Source: UBA2658 sp964617335 (lineage in GTDB: Bacteria > Bacillota > Clostridia > Oscillospirales > Oscillospiraceae). From it: a stretch of DNA of 22,379 bases. Position numbers and translations under genes: made by a program. This document shows positions 13,997 to 20,815 of the stretch, one piece after another. Under the pieces are notes generated by a model that worked only from the letters and a program-made list of their open reading frames with translations, made no database searches and was not told where the DNA came from. Position 1 is the first letter of the stretch, and each line of letters starts with the position of its first letter. Where the stretch lies: the NCBI GenBank assembly GCA_964617335.1, contig CAZTXG010000028.1, positions 1 to 22,379 of the forward strand, read 5' to 3'.

Positions 13997-14509
13997 TTAT
14001 TTTATCAGCTTTAAAGCCTGCTCAAGCTTGTCATTTGCCTTATTAAAGTCGCCCATGGCCTCGTGCAAGATATTAGCAGCTTCCTTTTTACCGTTTGCCT
14101 CCAGAGAATGATAGATTTCATGCAAATCCTCGGCATGGTGACGGTTATGGTCCAGCATATAGCTTAAAAGAGCCAAAGTCTCGTCGGGACCGCTTACCTT
14201 GTGGGAATGGTCATGAGAGTGACTGTGCCCGCAGCCGCANNNNNNNNNNNNNNNNNNNNNNNNNNNNNNNNNNNNNNNNNNNNNNNNNNNNNNNNNNNNN
14301 NNNNNNNNNNNNNNNNNNNNNNNNNNNNNNNNNNNNNNNTCATGGGTATGCTCGTGGGTATGGCTGTGCCCGCAGCCGCAGCCTTCCTCATGGGTATGCT
14401 CGTGGGTATGGCTGTGTCCGCAGCCGCAGCCTTCCTCGTGCTTATGCTCATGGGAATGGTCGTGTCCGCAGCCGCAGCCGCCGTCTTTATTATGTTCATT
14501 TGTATTCAT
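13997..14509 (-). CDS. Cys/His-repeat metal-binding protein (interrupted by an assembly gap)
   Basis: The N-terminal part is a tandem array of a 16-residue unit, EEGCGCGHSHTHEHTH, starting after MNTNEHNKDGG. Two visible units are nearly identical in DNA and one is diverged; the rest is hidden by 100 N. The last unit is CGCGHSHSHDHSH. The C-terminal part, about 60 residues, is helical with LLSYMLDHNRHHAEDLHEIYHSLE and DKLEQALKLIK, and recurs in His-rich proteins of anaerobic Firmicutes that are sometimes labelled cobalt transporter. It has no membrane segment. The composition says it binds soft transition metals such as nickel, cobalt or zinc, as a store or chaperone; which metal is not shown. 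AAGGAGC precedes the ATG. Its real length is unknown because of the gap. It heads a likely operon with the CooT-family gene. Confidence 0.8.
   Translation of the reverse strand: MNTNEHNKDGGCGCGHDHSHEHKHEEGCGCGHSHTHEHTHEEGCGCGHSHTHEHTHXXXXXXXXXXXXXXXXXXXXXXXXXXXXXXXXXXCGCGHSHSHDHSHKVSGPDETLALLSYMLDHNRHHAEDLHEIYHSLEANGKKEAANILHEAMGDFNKANDKLEQALKLIK
14240..14339. other. Assembly gap (100 N) inside the repeat array
   Basis: Exactly 100 N interrupt the 48-bp repeats. This is a usual placeholder length for a gap of unknown size. The flanks are in repeat phase when the missing length is 7 plus a multiple of 48, and 100 does not fit that series. Confidence 0.95.
14340..14482. repeat. 48-bp coding tandem repeats
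   Basis: Two units (14340-14387 and 14388-14435) differ at one base, 14417 against 14369. A third (14436-14482) is diverged and one base shorter by this boundary. Another partial unit lies left of the gap (about 14201-14239). Each unit encodes 16 residues of the Cys/His protein. They are coding repeats, not CRISPR, as no unique spacers separate them. Confidence 0.9.
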
Positions 14510-14550
14510 GGTTTTGCTCCTTCCATAAAGAGGTTTTTATATAGACAGAT

Positions 14551-14579
14551 AATATATCTTAGCTGATATTATATGTCAA
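14551..14579 (-). promoter_or_regulatory. Promoter of the metal-binding operon, with overlapping dyad
   Basis: On the minus strand a perfect TTGACA (14574-14579) and TATATT (14551-14556) are spaced by 17 bases, giving a leader of about 35 nt. An imperfect dyad (14549-14558 with 14565-14574, 8 of 10 positions complementary) covers the -10 and the spacer and could be a repressor site. The regulator is unknown. Confidence 0.65.
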
Positions 14580-14729
14580 AAATCGGAGATTAGCAAGCCG
14601 TAGGGGGGGATATTTGAGACAAAATAAAAACAGTAAAACATTTTTGCCCTCGTATCCCTCAAACAAAGGTCCAGCTCTTAATACAGCAAAAAGCAGACGA
14701 TAGACCCCAAGGACTGTGTTTTTAAAAAG

Positions 14730-15725
14730 TTATTCCCAGTCGGCAATATATTTTGGGTCGGCAAAGGGGCGGCTCATGGCAATGGCCTTTATTTTACCAA
14801 GGTTTAGGCAGTTTTCAATTTGCTCCTTAGTGCGGTAACCGCCGACGCTAATTATATCGGTATCCACAGCTTCAGCCACCTTCAAAGCGCCTTCTGTGAA
14901 ATGACCCGCCATGGCTCCCTCAAGGGCTTTTTGCATAGGACGAGATTCCCTGTCAAGGCCAAGGCCGGAGCTTATTTCAATAGCGTTAATTCCCAGCTTT
15001 TCCATTTCCTTACAGACCCAGATACAATCATCGCCGCGGGTTCCGCCTTCGCCTATAAGGTCATCATAGTTTATTTTTATCCAAATGGGATAATCACTTC
15101 CAACAACTTCTCTGACTGCGCTATAAACCTCAAAAAGGAAGTTGGCTCGATTCTCCAATGTGCCGCCGTATTTATCGCTGCGCTTATTGTAATAGGGGCT
15201 TAAAAACTGACTTATCAAATAGGCATGGGCGCTGTGAAGCTGAACTGCATCTGCTCCGGCGTCCTTGCATATTTTTGCGGCTTTGGCGAAATCCTTTATT
15301 ACAAGGTCAATTTGCTCTAAAGTCATTTCTTTAGCTTCAAAGCCCATTGAAGAAAGTATGTCCGAGGGTGCCCAGGGGTTTTCACCCACATCAAAAACCA
15401 TGGCGTTTGCTCCTGCGTGGGCAAGCTGTGCAACAAACTTAGCGCCGTTTTTATGGGCAGCGTCACAGGCCTCTTTAAAACGCTCGGGAAAGTCTTTGTG
15501 GTCAGCCCGAGGGGCAAAGTCAGCAGCGCTGGAATTAGTGCCGACGCAAATCATTCCGGAGATTATGCAGGCAACATTATTTTTAGAAAGCTGCTCAGAT
15601 ACTTCCGCGTGATTAGGCAGATAGATGCCATTTTGGCTGTCTTTATCTGTCAGGGTAGCGCTTCTTAAAATGCGATTTTTAAGGCTAAGACCTCCAAGGT
15701 TTACCGGTTCAAATATTTTCTTCAT
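14730..15725 (-). CDS. Old Yellow Enzyme-family NADH:flavin oxidoreductase (FMN barrel only)
   Basis: The 331-residue product is an FMN-binding TIM barrel of the OYE/2,4-dienoyl-CoA reductase family. Landmarks are the N-terminal FEPVNLGGLSLKNRI (5-19), QLAHAG (100-105), the HxxH pair His164/His167 in QLHSAHAYLISQFLSP, and NKRSDKYGG (180-188). Others are WIKINY (215-220) and the phosphate-binding VGGYRT (294-299) and MSRPF (317-321). It stops at ADWE, just where related multi-domain enzymes continue into a Cys-rich 4Fe-4S motif and a FAD/NAD(P) domain. Only the flavin barrel is present here, as in single-domain ene-reductases. The substrate is unknown, probably an activated alkene. Start at ATG 15725 is chosen because AAAGGAA lies 7 nt upstream; an in-frame TTG at 15746 is less likely. 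It diverges from the CoA-transferase gene across a dyad. Confidence 0.88.
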   Translation of the reverse strand: MKKIFEPVNLGGLSLKNRILRSATLTDKDSQNGIYLPNHAEVSEQLSKNNVACIISGMICVGTNSSAADFAPRADHKDFPERFKEACDAAHKNGAKFVAQLAHAGANAMVFDVGENPWAPSDILSSMGFEAKEMTLEQIDLVIKDFAKAAKICKDAGADAVQLHSAHAYLISQFLSPYYNKRSDKYGGTLENRANFLFEVYSAVREVVGSDYPIWIKINYDDLIGEGGTRGDDCIWVCKEMEKLGINAIEISSGLGLDRESRPMQKALEGAMAGHFTEGALKVAEAVDTDIISVGGYRTKEQIENCLNLGKIKAIAMSRPFADPKYIADWE

Positions 15726-15783
15726 TTTTGTTTCCTTTCTTCCCAAAATGTTGTATAATCAAGATTAGACTTTTATTGAAGAG

Positions 15784-15802
15784 ATGTCGATTATACCGAC
15801 AT
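15784..15802. promoter_or_regulatory. 19-bp dyad in the divergent OYE/CoA-transferase promoter region
   Basis: ATGTCG (15784-15789) and CGACAT (15797-15802) are perfect inverted arms around ATTATAC. The minus strand of the centre reads TATAAT (15790-15795), a possible -10 for the OYE gene, although I see no convincing -35. On the + strand TTGAAG (15776-15781) lies immediately upstream. The position suggests an operator for a dimeric repressor acting on one or both genes. No regulator gene is adjacent. Confidence 0.5.
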
Positions 15803-15899
15803 TATATCCTAAGCGCTTTCTCATATGCCTTAAAGTATATAAGCCGTGTTTGGGATTGTCAATCGCGTTTTTAAATACTATTTATGATGGAGGACTACG

Positions 15900-17387
15900 A
15901 TGCGCGTACACACAGAAACAGACGCGGTTCAACAGCGTATATTATCGCAAAAATTTTTAGACCGCGTCATGAGCCCTGAAGAGGCTGCAAAAAGCTTTAA
16001 AACAGGAATGACTATTTGCACAAGCGGTTTTGGAACCGGCTATCCCCGACTTATTCCCCAAGCCCTGGCCAAAGCGGGTGAGGCAAAAGAGATGACACTC
16101 ATAAACGCTGCGGCAAGAGGTGTAAAGCATATAGGCGCTCTTGTGGAAGCCGGATGCTTAAAGAAATTTATTGGATTTCAGTGGAGCGAAATTTGCAGAA
16201 ACGCGGTAAATGCCGGTGAGCTTGAATTTATTGACTGCCACCTAAGCCAAATTTCTTCCAAAATTCAAAGAGGGCATTTTGGCAAGGTTGATATTGCCAT
16301 AATAGAATGCTGCAAGATATATGAGGACGGAAGTTTTGTCCCCGGAGTTTCCGGCGGAATTGTTGAAACCTTGGTAGCCTGTGCGGATAAGATTTTTTTA
16401 GAGCTTAATCTGGCTGCGCCTGAATCCCTTGAGGGTATCCATGACTTACACGTTCCCGCAGGAACAACCTTCTCATCTCCGGCCGAACGGGCGGGCGTCA
16501 CTTACTGCATATGTGACCCGGACAAAATTGCCGGTATTGTCATTAATGAGGAAATTGACACAGATTTGGTTTTCCCCGAAGTCAAGCCCCTGCACAAAGA
16601 GATTGCAAATCAGGTCGTATCATTATTAAAACAGGAAATTGCCGAGGGAGCCATCCCTGAGGACTTCACATTTCAGTGCGGCACCGGCCTTGTTATAAAC
16701 TGTGTCCTCATCGAAATGATGAAAATGGGCTTTAAAAACCTTAAAATGTATACGGAGGTTCTTGGCGAGCAGGCCCTTTTAGGCCTTCTGGACGGCACCA
16801 TTTCCGAGGCCTCTACAACTGCCATGGATATAACCCCCTCTGGATTTTCCACCCTTTATGATAATATTGAAAAGTTTAAAGAGTGCGTTGTTGTTCGCAG
16901 CCTTGATTTTTCAAACGGCTCGGCGCAAATTTTGCCTATGGAGCTTGTCTCTTTAAACGGTGTTTTGGAAGCTGATATCTACGGAAATGTGAACTCCTCC
17001 CATGCCTATGGAACCCATATGGTTAACGGTCTTGGCGGGTCTAATGATTTTTGCCGAAACGCAAAGATTTCCATTTTTTCAACAGCCTCCACCTCAAAGG
17101 GCGGGGCCATCTCCCGCATTGTTCCCATGGTTTCCCATGTGGACAGCACCGAGCATGATACGGATTACATAGTAACCGAGTGGGGATTTGCCGATTTGCG
17201 CGGAAAATCCCCTAAGGAAAGGGCCTTTGAGATGATTGAAAAATGCGCCCATCCCGATTATCGTGAAATGCTTTGGGATTATTACAATGGCGCAGTCGAA
17301 AAATGCGGCCCCTGCCAGACACCTCACAATCTGCCCCTCGCCCTGTCTTGGCATCAGCGCTTTTTAGACACTGGAAGCATGAAATAG
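15900..17387 (+). CDS. Acetyl-CoA hydrolase/transferase-family CoA-transferase
   Basis: The 495-residue protein belongs to the class I CoA-transferases of the acetyl-CoA hydrolase/succinyl-CoA:acetate transferase group, which move CoA between short carboxylic acids. The N-terminal domain has ICTSGFGTGYPRLIPQAL (39-56). The likely catalytic glutamate is Glu286 in LKMYTEVLGE. The C-terminal domain has YGTHMVNGLGGSNDF, GGAISRIVPMVSHVDSTEHD and the highly conserved IVTEWGFADLRGKSPKERA. Length and motifs fit succinyl- or propionyl-CoA:acetate or succinate enzymes better than the shorter butyryl-CoA:acetate enzymes, but the acid pair cannot be fixed from sequence. A role in fermentative acid formation or energy conservation is expected. 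GGAGG (15889-15893) is 6 nt before the ATG. It is followed by a strong terminator. Confidence 0.9.
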   Translation: MRVHTETDAVQQRILSQKFLDRVMSPEEAAKSFKTGMTICTSGFGTGYPRLIPQALAKAGEAKEMTLINAAARGVKHIGALVEAGCLKKFIGFQWSEICRNAVNAGELEFIDCHLSQISSKIQRGHFGKVDIAIIECCKIYEDGSFVPGVSGGIVETLVACADKIFLELNLAAPESLEGIHDLHVPAGTTFSSPAERAGVTYCICDPDKIAGIVINEEIDTDLVFPEVKPLHKEIANQVVSLLKQEIAEGAIPEDFTFQCGTGLVINCVLIEMMKMGFKNLKMYTEVLGEQALLGLLDGTISEASTTAMDITPSGFSTLYDNIEKFKECVVVRSLDFSNGSAQILPMELVSLNGVLEADIYGNVNSSHAYGTHMVNGLGGSNDFCRNAKISIFSTASTSKGGAISRIVPMVSHVDSTEHDTDYIVTEWGFADLRGKSPKERAFEMIEKCAHPDYREMLWDYYNGAVEKCGPCQTPHNLPLALSWHQRFLDTGSMK

Positions 17388-17400
17388 ACAATAAAGACAT

Positions 17401-17445
17401 AAAAACATCAGGCTCTATCTTAAAAAGATAAAGCCTGATGTTTTT
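17401..17445. terminator. Bidirectional terminator between CoA-transferase and serS
   Basis: AAAAACATCAGGCT (17401-17414) pairs with AGCCTGATGTTTTT (17432-17445), with an inner TATCTT/AAGATA helix and a short A-loop. It is flanked by A and T runs on opposite sides, so it can end both convergent transcripts. Confidence 0.9.
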
Positions 17446-17520
17446 ATATAATTTTTAATAAAAGCTTTAATAGTAAGGTTTCATTAAGCTCAAAGGATAA
17501 AGGCCAAAATGGCAGATAGT

Positions 17521-18855
17521 TTACTCACAGGTTCCGCAGGTAAAGGCGCTTTTAATATTTACACGGAGTTTATCCTCTTTTTTAATACGCTCTCTGCCCC
17601 TTAAGTATTTCCTTAAAACTTTAGGAACCTCAATGCTTCCGTCGGCAAGCTGGTATTGCTCGACAATTGCTGGGAAAATGCGGCTTGTGGCAAGGCCGGA
17701 GCCGTTCAGCGTGTGGCAATAATCAATCTTGCCGTCCTCACGCCGATAGCGAATTTGACCTCTGCGGGCCTGATAATCCCGAGCATTGCTAACAGAGGAA
17801 ACCTCTTTATAACCGCCCATAGAAGGGATGTATACCTCAATATCATAGGTACGGGCCATGGATGCAGAGCAGTCTCCCGCTGCAAGTTTAACTGTGCGGA
17901 ATTTAAGGCCCAGCTCTTTTACAAGAGATTCGGCACGGGTTACAAGCTCGTCAAAGGCCTTTTTCGAATTTTCCGGTGTGGTAACTTGGAACATTTCAAC
18001 TTTATTAAACTGATGGCCTCGTATCATACCGCGCTCCTCAGCACGATATGAGCCGGCTTCTTTACGATAACAGGGGGAGTAGGAAATATATTTTTTCGGC
18101 AGGTCAGCTTCATTTAAAATCTCGTCACGATGTAGACTTGCAAGGGCGGTTTCCGCTGTGGGCAGCAAAAAGTGCTTCTGATTATCACCGCCATCATCTA
18201 TCCAATACACTTCGTCCTTAAACTTTGGGAACTGTCCTGCGGTAAGACCGCAATCATAGCCAAGCATATGAGGAACCAGTACTATTTCATAACCATCCAT
18301 TTCGTGGTTTTCGATAAAGTAGTTCAAGAGTGCCCATTCAAGGCGGGCACCCATGCCTCTATAAAGCCAGAATCCGTTGCCGGAGAGCTTTGCTCCGCGC
18401 TCATAGTCAATAAGACCTAGCTCGGTGCATAGGTCAACATGATTTTTAAGCTCGAAGTCATGGGTCCTTCCCCCAAAATAACACAAGGCCTGGTTGTTTT
18501 CCTTTCCACCAGCCACAAGATCTGGGTCAGGTAAATTTGGCAGAGAAAGCATGAGCTCCGTATATTCATCTTCTATACCACGCAACTGATTATCCATTTC
18601 TTTAATGTCTTCCTTTAAGGAATTCATTTTTTTGATGATTTGGCTTGTATCTTCTCCGGCTTTTTTCATCTGAGGAATTTCTTTAGAAACCTTATTTTGC
18701 TCACTTTTGGCCGACTCTGTTTTAAAAATCAGATCACGGCGCAGGGTGTCCAGCTCCAATATTCTATCAAGCTGCAAGTCGCAGTCTATCATTCTGTTTT
18801 TAAGTCTTTGCTTAACCTCGTCAGGATTTTCACGAATAATTTTAATATCAAGCAT
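17521..18855 (-). CDS. serS: Serine--tRNA ligase
   Basis: SerRS charges tRNA-Ser (and tRNA-Sec if present) with serine. The 444-residue product has the N-terminal long coiled-coil arm (about 28-105) that grips the tRNA and a class II catalytic domain. The TxE loop is LLPTAETALASLHRDEI (230-246). Motif 2 is CYRKEAGSYRAEERGMIRGHQF (split here as 262-271 and 272-283) and motif 3 is in GSGLATSRIFPAIVEQ (385-400). The variant TAGQFPKF (205-212) and AGSYRAEERG differ from the common TGQLPKF and AGSAGRDTRG forms but keep the key residues. A tail of about 25 residues after PKVLRKYL ends in CGTCE, unusual for SerRS. AGGAGAG precedes the ATG. It is 47 bases below parB on the same strand, too little for a T-box leader, so it is probably read from the parA promoter. 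Confidence 0.95.
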   Translation of the reverse strand: MLDIKIIRENPDEVKQRLKNRMIDCDLQLDRILELDTLRRDLIFKTESAKSEQNKVSKEIPQMKKAGEDTSQIIKKMNSLKEDIKEMDNQLRGIEDEYTELMLSLPNLPDPDLVAGGKENNQALCYFGGRTHDFELKNHVDLCTELGLIDYERGAKLSGNGFWLYRGMGARLEWALLNYFIENHEMDGYEIVLVPHMLGYDCGLTAGQFPKFKDEVYWIDDGGDNQKHFLLPTAETALASLHRDEILNEADLPKKYISYSPCYRKEAGSYRAEERGMIRGHQFNKVEMFQVTTPENSKKAFDELVTRAESLVKELGLKFRTVKLAAGDCSASMARTYDIEVYIPSMGGYKEVSSVSNARDYQARRGQIRYRREDGKIDYCHTLNGSGLATSRIFPAIVEQYQLADGSIEVPKVLRKYLRGRERIKKEDKLRVNIKSAFTCGTCE

Positions 18856-18902
18856 TTTGCTCTCTCCTAAACTTTAATTTTCTAGTTCTTACTTTTATTT
18901 CA

Positions 18903-19802
18903 TTAAATTTTATCTTCCTTCGAGAAGCTAAATTCGAAAAGCAAATCAATTAAGGCTTCTCTGTCCTCGCTGCCGTAATATTCAAGCTCAATTTTACCCC
19001 TGCGCTTGCTGTTTTTTATTATAACCTTTCTTCCAAGGGCGGTGGTCAGACGGCGCTGGGTATCTGCTATATAGTCTACTGCAATTTCCTGTTTTTCAGA
19101 CGAAGTTTCTACCGTACTTTCTAAATTTGAAAGAAGCTTTGTCACAAGCTGCTCAGTTTGACGGACAGAAAGGCCTTCTTCATAGACTCTATTCGCCATT
19201 TTTAGCTGCAGGGCCTCGTCTTTTATGGGTAAAAGTGTTCGAGCATGGCCTGCGGAGATATCCCCATCTTCAACCATTGCTAAGACAGGCGGCGTAAGAC
19301 TTAAAAGGCGAAGGGAATTAGCAATGGCCGGCCTGGATTTCCCAACACTTTGGGAGGCTTCATCTTGAGTCAAACCATATTCCTGCATTAAAGAATGAAA
19401 ACCCCTGGCCTCCTCTATAGGATTTAAGTCTTCACGCTGGAGGTTTTCAACCAAAGCAAGCTCCATTGTACGCCTATCATCTGCTTCTATCACCCTAACG
19501 GGAACTTCTTTAAGACCGGCAAGGCGAGCTGCCCGCCAGCGGCGCTCTCCAGCTATTATTTGATAGTAGCCGGAATCAAGCTTTCGCACTGTTATGGGCT
19601 GTATAATTCCAAACTGGCTTATTGAATCTGCCAGTTCTTGAAGGCTAGATTCATCAAACACGCTTCTTGGCTGGTCTGATCGGGGTTCAACCTTTTCTAT
19701 AGCAAGGTTTAAAGCACCGCTAAGCTCATTTTCCAGAGTATCTTCTCCAAATAAAGCACTTAGCCCCTGTCCTAAACCCCTTTTCTGTATTTTTTCGGCC
19801 AT
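18903..19802 (-). CDS. parB: Chromosome-partitioning protein ParB (Spo0J)
   Basis: ParB binds parS, uses CTP to clamp and slide on DNA, and organises the origin for segregation. The product has 299 residues. Landmarks are the N-terminal ParA-interacting RGLGQGLSALFG (8-19), the CTP-binding motifs GERRWRAAR (85-93) and ENLQREDLNPIEEA (119-132), and the helix-turn-helix TQDEASQSVGKSRPAIANSL (145-164). DISAGHARTLL (181-191) and a C-terminal dimerisation domain follow. The ATG at 19802 is chosen because GAGG lies 6 nt upstream; an in-frame TTG at 19814 overlaps that ribosome site. It lies 59 bases after parA. Two parS sites lie 0.9-1 kb upstream. Confidence 0.96.
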   Translation of the reverse strand: MAEKIQKRGLGQGLSALFGEDTLENELSGALNLAIEKVEPRSDQPRSVFDESSLQELADSISQFGIIQPITVRKLDSGYYQIIAGERRWRAARLAGLKEVPVRVIEADDRRTMELALVENLQREDLNPIEEARGFHSLMQEYGLTQDEASQSVGKSRPAIANSLRLLSLTPPVLAMVEDGDISAGHARTLLPIKDEALQLKMANRVYEEGLSVRQTEQLVTKLLSNLESTVETSSEKQEIAVDYIADTQRRLTTALGRKVIIKNSKRRGKIELEYYGSEDREALIDLLFEFSFSKEDKI

Positions 19803-19861
19803 TTTACACCTCAATCCCTTCGCTGGGCAGCATTAATTCCTTATCTGTCTGCCGAACTGCC

Positions 19862-20617
19862 TTATTTTTGCCGCCTTATAAATTCACTTGCCAGCTTAAG
19901 ATAAGCTTTGCTCCCTTTTGAACCTTTGTCATAGGCTATGACAGGTTTACCGTGACTTGGAGACTCACTTATACGCACATTTCTTGGTATTCTAGTATTA
20001 TATACCTTAGCGCCGAAAAACTTTACAATTTCATCTTCTACCTCGATGGATAGATTTGTCCTAGAGTCAAACATTGTAAGCACAATTCCTTCTAAGGAAA
20101 GCTCAGGGTTAAGCCGTCTATTTATGGTTTTTACTGTACTCATAAGGTCTGTAAGCCCTTCCAAAGCAAAATACTCGCTTTGAACAGGGACTAAAACCGT
20201 GTCAGCCGCACATAAGGCGTTTAATGTTAGAAGCTCCAATGAAGGCGGACAATCTATAAATATGTAATCATAGGAATCTTTTACAGACTCAAGAGCATCT
20301 TTTAGAACATATTCCCGTCCAATTGTACTGACCAGTTCAATTAGTGCGCCAGAAAGCTCTCTGTTTGCCGGAATCAAGTCGCAGTAATTGGTTTTTATAA
20401 TTGCGTTTTCCGCAGCTTCGTTGTTCAGCAAGATATCATAAGCATTTGGACTGCTTGTTTTGCTTACACCAAGGCCTGAAGTGCTGTTTCCTTGGGGGTC
20501 ACAGTCACATAGCAATACCTTTTTATTCCGTATATGTAGGGCATAACTAAGATTTATGCAGGTTGTTGTCTTACCCACACCGCCTTTTTGGTTGACAATT
20601 GCAACTATTTTGCCCAT
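19862..20617 (-). CDS. parA: Chromosome-partitioning ATPase ParA (Soj)
   Basis: ParA is a MinD-like ATPase that binds DNA non-specifically and, with ParB, moves origins apart. In Bacillus the relative Soj also regulates DnaA. The 251-residue product has the deviant Walker A KGGVGKTTT (11-19, with signature Lys11), the CDCDPQGNSTSGLG segment (37-50) and Walker B with YIFIDCPPSLELLT (118-131). The ATG at 20617 is used because GGGGGA lies 7 nt upstream; an in-frame start at 20677 falls inside the promoter. A promoter with a perfect -10 lies 32-60 bases upstream. It heads parA-parB-serS. Confidence 0.96.
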   Translation of the reverse strand: MGKIVAIVNQKGGVGKTTTCINLSYALHIRNKKVLLCDCDPQGNSTSGLGVSKTSSPNAYDILLNNEAAENAIIKTNYCDLIPANRELSGALIELVSTIGREYVLKDALESVKDSYDYIFIDCPPSLELLTLNALCAADTVLVPVQSEYFALEGLTDLMSTVKTINRRLNPELSLEGIVLTMFDSRTNLSIEVEDEIVKFFGAKVYNTRIPRNVRISESPSHGKPVIAYDKGSKGSKAYLKLASEFIRRQK

Positions 20618-20648
20618 TCTTATTCCCCCATACACTTTGCTTTTTGTT

Positions 20649-20677
20649 ATTATATCAGTATGTTGCCGTATTTTCAA
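20649..20677 (-). promoter_or_regulatory. Promoter of parA-parB-serS
   Basis: On the minus strand TTGAAA (20672-20677) and a perfect TATAAT (20649-20654) are spaced by 17 bases. The predicted start is near 20642, giving a leader of about 25 nt. Confidence 0.75.
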
Positions 20678-20738
20678 TGAGTTTATTAAATTCTTTATTT
20701 TTTTACAAGCCTCAAGTGCTGCTTAGATGCAAATGCAT

Positions 20739-20754
20739 TGTTTCACGTGAAACA
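20739..20754. promoter_or_regulatory. parS: parS site 1, inside a 36-bp palindrome
   Basis: TGTTTCACGTGAAACA is the canonical 16-bp parS sequence bound by ParB. Perfect symmetry continues to 20729-20764, 36 bases in all, with AAATGCAT arms outside the core. It lies 122 bases upstream of the parA start. Confidence 0.95.
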
Positions 20755-20795
20755 ATGCATTTGCTAAAACCAGCAGTCATAATAAAAACCTAGAA

Positions 20796-20811
20796 TGTTT
20801 CACGTGAAACA
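20796..20811. promoter_or_regulatory. parS: parS site 2
   Basis: A second exact TGTTTCACGTGAAACA, 57 bp centre to centre from site 1, starts 4 bases after the gpr stop codon. Symmetry extends only two bases further on each side. Confidence 0.95.
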
Positions 20812-20815
20812 TTTT

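Noticed and set aside
14201..14482. Regular 48-bp repeats that might suggest a CRISPR array
   Set aside because: Units are directly adjacent with no unique spacers, and they encode an in-frame Cys/His repeat protein.
14201..14566. Plus-strand reading frame across the repeat array with Met/Gly/Val-rich repeats
   Set aside because: It is the complement of the Cys/His repeats. The minus-strand frame has a promoter, ribosome site and a recognisable C-terminal domain.
14600..14729. Possible frameshifted remainder of the OYE gene downstream of its stop codon
   Set aside because: The other two frames give no CxxC-type Fe-S motif or flavoprotein sequence, and they hit stops quickly.
14580..14729. 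G-run (seven G at 14603-14609) and scattered short complementarities between OYE and the metal-binding gene
   Set aside because: Only one G-run is present, so no quadruplex is expected, and no stable hairpin with a T-tract was found.
18856..18902. T-box riboswitch in front of serS
   Set aside because: Only 47 bases separate parB and serS, too short for a T-box, and no AGGGTGG-type antiterminator sequence is present.
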